Positions 61,924-64,000 of a stretch of 64,000 bases of DNA are shown here, piece by piece. Position 1 is the first letter of the stretch. Every line of letters begins with the position of its first letter. Made by a program: the position numbers and the translations under genes. Source of the DNA: Algoriphagus ratkowskyi. GTDB taxonomy: Bacteria; Bacteroidota; Bacteroidia; Cytophagales; Cyclobacteriaceae. The notes below the pieces were generated by a model that worked only from the letters and a program-made list of their open reading frames with translations, had not been told where the DNA came from and did no database searches. Location of the stretch: the NCBI RefSeq assembly GCF_002150505.1, contig NZ_MSSV01000014.1, positions 62,001 to 126,000 on the forward strand, given 5' to 3'.

Positions 61924-62451
61924 TCATTTATAATGCAACCTTGAAAAGATAATTTTCGCATCATAGTCTTTGTTTGCATGGACATCTTGATCCACTATAA
62001 CTTCCGCATCATATTCGATATTATAAGATTTCAAAAGGTCATCCATCTTGACTTTCCTTCCTTTCTCAATTCGAAAATCTTGACTAAACTTAATTAGTGG
62101 ACCCGTGGCGAAAGGAATTATCAGAAATCCTACGCCTATAATAATTAGTGGAACTTTAGATATTAAACCTTTTTCCCAAGCCAATGAGCCTAAAAAATAT
62201 CCACCAAGCATTACAGCAATTCCGATCATTAGATACATAATAAAATGTGCTATGTTCAGTGACTTTGTGGATGCAACTTTATAATACTCGATGTTCACCT
62301 CCTTAATGCGTCGGATATGATTATCACCAAATTTGATATCGGGACATTTGCCTTCAAACTGAGGTTTGGAATTCGTTATTCCGCATGTACTACCTGATGA
62401 CAAGTCGAATACCCTGTGGTCACATAATTCACAATGTTTTACTAATTCCAT
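61924..62451 (-). CDS. Small membrane protein with N-terminal cysteine motif
   Basis: A 175-residue protein. The N-terminus has cysteine pairs (HCELCDHRVFDLSSGSTCG, later GKCPDIKFG) resembling a zinc-binding domain. Two membrane helices follow (IAHFIMYLMIGIAVMLGGYFLGSL and VPLIIIGVGFLIIPFATGPL), then a charged C-terminal tail. It resembles unnamed proteins of Bacteroidota; I do not know its function. It lies between the HNH-like gene and higA on the same strand. Confidence 0.65.
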   Translation of the reverse strand: MELVKHCELCDHRVFDLSSGSTCGITNSKPQFEGKCPDIKFGDNHIRRIKEVNIEYYKVASTKSLNIAHFIMYLMIGIAVMLGGYFLGSLAWEKGLISKVPLIIIGVGFLIIPFATGPLIKFSQDFRIEKGRKVKMDDLLKSYNIEYDAEVIVDQDVHANKDYDAKIIFSRLHYK

Positions 62452-62528
62452 TTTATGGGCGTTTACCTAAGTCATAATTGCTCATATCTTACTAATCCGC
62501 ACTGAGGAGGAGCAAAACTCGAGAAAGA

Positions 62529-62897
62529 TTACTCCACTAAAGTATAATCATTTATAAGAATTTGAGCAGAGAGGTTTAGATGGAGAGCAAGGTTCCTAAC
62601 CATTTCTACGGTCAGTTTTTTCTTCCGGTTCAGGACTTCAGAAACTCGACTTTTTCCTCCAATTATGCCGATTAAATCTTTTTGTTTCAAATCCATTTCT
62701 TCCATTCTTATTTCAATGGTTTCTATAGGATCAGGCGCTTCAATTGGAAAATTATTTTTTTCGTACTCATCAATTAGTAAGGCTAATACGTCGGCTTCAT
62801 CACTTTCTTCTGTTCCGATTTTAGCATTAAAAAGTTGATCAAGTCTTTCTAGTGCAGATTGATACTCCTTTTCAGATTTTATGAGTTTTAGCGTCAT
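62529..62897 (-). CDS. higA: HigA-type antitoxin (XRE helix-turn-helix)
   Basis: A 122-residue protein with an acidic N-terminal toxin-binding region (SALERLDQLFNAKIGTEESDEADVLALLIDEYE) and a C-terminal helix-turn-helix (MEEMDLKQKDLIGIIGGKSRVSEVLNRKKKLTVEMVRNLA). This is the organisation of HigA antitoxins of the HigBA type, which repress their own operon. The toxin gene should precede it on the minus strand, and only a damaged copy is found there (62904-62996). An orphan antitoxin may still be kept as a regulator. Confidence 0.87.
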   Translation of the reverse strand: MTLKLIKSEKEYQSALERLDQLFNAKIGTEESDEADVLALLIDEYEKNNFPIEAPDPIETIEIRMEEMDLKQKDLIGIIGGKSRVSEVLNRKKKLTVEMVRNLALHLNLSAQILINDYTLVE

Positions 62898-62903
62898 GGC
62901 TAG

Positions 62904-62996
62904 TTAAATTGTGTCTGCATTTATTCTGTCATACTCTGAATGAGTTCCGATGAAACGAATAAAAATCCATTGTTTTTCATAGTTGAATTTCGCGAT
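62904..62996 (-). pseudogene. Remnant of higB toxin gene, frameshifted
   Basis: On the minus strand the 30 codons before the TAA at 62904-62906 encode a typical HigB end (AKFNYEKQWIFIRFIGTH, then SEYDRINADTI), placed 6 bases before the higA start as usual. Upstream the frame is closed by a stop codon at once, and the preceding residues of the toxin (like ICEKGNPYIV) appear in another frame, so a 1-base change has broken the gene. No complete toxin frame or start codon is found. Confidence 0.72.
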
Positions 62997-63110
62997 TTAA
63001 CAATATAGGGATTACCTTTTTCACAAATTTGAGCATTATGGATTAGATAAAATTAAAGCTTTCTTACAGTCTTCACGCCTTTTGCATTTAAAGACTTAGC
63101 ATATCTTCGA

Positions 63111-63761
63111 TTACTCCATTACACCTGTTTTGATTAGGTGCCTTTTCCTCGCTACCAGCGTAATGTAAACCAGATCCGTCACAAAAATTATCAACCCGAT
63201 GTAGAGAATTGGCTCGTGAACTCCTCCTGCCGTTTTGGAACCAATAATCCCAAATAGTATAGTGGTTGAAAATGTCCCGATACACTTTGGAATCGCAATG
63301 AGTAAAGACTGCCCTCTAAGATCTGATCTTCGAAAGTACATTCGAACAAATAAGAATGACATTAAAAAATTGATGAAGTAGCCGCCATAAAGAGCTCCAT
63401 TTACAATCCCTACCTTCTGAAATACTAGATGCTGTAAGATAAAACAAGCCAAAAGAAATACCCCCGCTTGGGCGTAGAATAGGGGCTTACTTGCTTTTAC
63501 TTCTTGATGACCGTACCTGAAATAGGTGTACAATATTCCAATATCTATCAGCACCCAAATGCAATTGACATAAGTAGAAACATGGGAGCCAAACACTAAA
63601 TAACCTTGGTAGGTGTAATAAGCTTCCCAGGTAAAGTTGAGAGCCAATGTCAAAAAAGGTATTCCGTAAGAATTATCCCGAAATCCGACCCTCAAAGCTT
63701 CAAGATAAGCTATGATCCAACCTATTCCACAGATGGCAATGAAGAGTGAACTAATGGTCAT
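63111..63761 (-). CDS. Seven-helix protein resembling Pyr4-family transmembrane terpene cyclases
   Basis: A 216-residue membrane protein with seven predicted helices. The N-terminal pattern, GxxWxxxYxxxxxxGFRDNSYGIP followed by LNFTWEAYY, and the C-terminal helix IFVTDLVYITL match the Pyr4-type cyclases known from fungal and actinobacterial meroterpenoid pathways, in which a Glu in the WE motif and an Asp in the last helix act in protonation. Here these would be Glu46 and Asp196; Asp73 is another buried acid. The family call is from motifs only. It is the last gene; bases 63762-64000 contain no gene I can support. Confidence 0.65.
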   Translation of the reverse strand: MTISSLFIAICGIGWIIAYLEALRVGFRDNSYGIPFLTLALNFTWEAYYTYQGYLVFGSHVSTYVNCIWVLIDIGILYTYFRYGHQEVKASKPLFYAQAGVFLLACFILQHLVFQKVGIVNGALYGGYFINFLMSFLFVRMYFRRSDLRGQSLLIAIPKCIGTFSTTILFGIIGSKTAGGVHEPILYIGLIIFVTDLVYITLVARKRHLIKTGVME

Positions 63762-64000
63762 GTTAAATTTGTAATCAATAAAATCGATCTTTTTGAACTG
63801 TGAAAAAAGGACTTAACTGGGAAGGATCTATTACAAGTATGATTTCCCCGCAGTCAAAATTCTCAAAAAGATAAGGGAATATTAAATCTCAACCCTACCT
63901 AATTATTTAAATATAAATAGCTCAGCTGATTTTTATCAGGTATGGCACTTTTTACTACCGCTGAGCATTATCTAAGTGGATATTCTGGTAGATTTCAGCG

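Noticed and set aside
1..64000. tRNA, rRNA or tmRNA genes
   Set aside because: I scanned the intergenic gaps for the TTC-arm pattern GTTCGA-like and CCA ends and found no convincing tRNA; there is no rRNA sequence. A covariance-model search would be decisive.

Overview
The window looks like a chromosomal stretch of a pigmented marine-type Bacteroidota bacterium, most likely a cytophagalean close to Algoriphagus (Cyclobacteriaceae). The grounds are moderate A+T content, many SusD-era style Bacteroidota lipoproteins and beta-barrel proteins, fused SecDF, a TonB receptor with an N-terminal carboxypeptidase-regulatory domain, promoters of the TTG/TAnnTTTG type, and a carotenoid set that matches flexixanthin-type pigments. 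The genus is an inference from gene content; I could not run a search.

Layout. 1-8500: end of rlmH, a lone carotenoid 3,4-desaturase (crtD), three unrelated secreted lipoproteins, a truncated REP-associated transposase, glycyl-tRNA synthetase, and two small outer-membrane barrel proteins. 8557-12203: a leftward, tightly coupled unit of a small conserved protein, a multi-pass membrane protein, a NarL-type sensor kinase, its response regulator and a Gfo/Idh/MocA oxidoreductase. 12351-18735: secDF, uridine kinase, RdgB, a LOG-family protein and hypotheticals. 18759-21015: OxyR divergent from an AhpC/AhpD peroxide-defence pair. 21260-25359: the three oxidative pentose-phosphate genes (gnd opposite to zwf and pgl). 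25501-30384: alcohol dehydrogenase, hydrolase, DoxX protein, zinc metallopeptidase, barrel protein and a DUF1905/YdeI-like protein.

30387-40220 is the carotenoid region, all on the minus strand. cruF-like hydratase, crtZ and a MerR-type regulator with a cobalamin-type sensor domain come first. After a terminator, an ECF sigma factor gene leads crtI, crtB, a fused crtYcd cyclase, ispH, crtW and a TonB-dependent receptor. The sigma promoter (TTG-N20-TATATTTG) is overlaid by a palindrome with GTTTAA/TTAAAC arms, and a near copy lies at the merR 3' end. With crtD at the left edge, this supplies every step from GGPP to a flexixanthin-like monocyclic keto-hydroxy carotenoid; crtE is not in the window. 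A light/B12-repressor model for control of the sigma factor is an inference.

41061-49449: six tandem paralogous lipoproteins (DUF4221-like), followed by 3.4 tandem copies of a 355-bp non-coding, hairpin-rich repeat. 49566-54689: a lone COX3-like protein, an SRPBCC-like protein, a Fur-family regulator, a double-aspartic-protease PDZ protein, and a LemA/TPM/TPM unit. 55024-60791: a molybdenum cofactor cluster (moeA, mobA, moaD, moeB, moaE, moaC-moaB fusion, moaA) followed by a 116-bp duplicated moaA tail. 61044-63761: an A+T-rich accessory stretch with an HNH-like protein, a small membrane protein, HigA with a broken higB, and a seven-helix protein resembling Pyr4-type transmembrane terpene cyclases.
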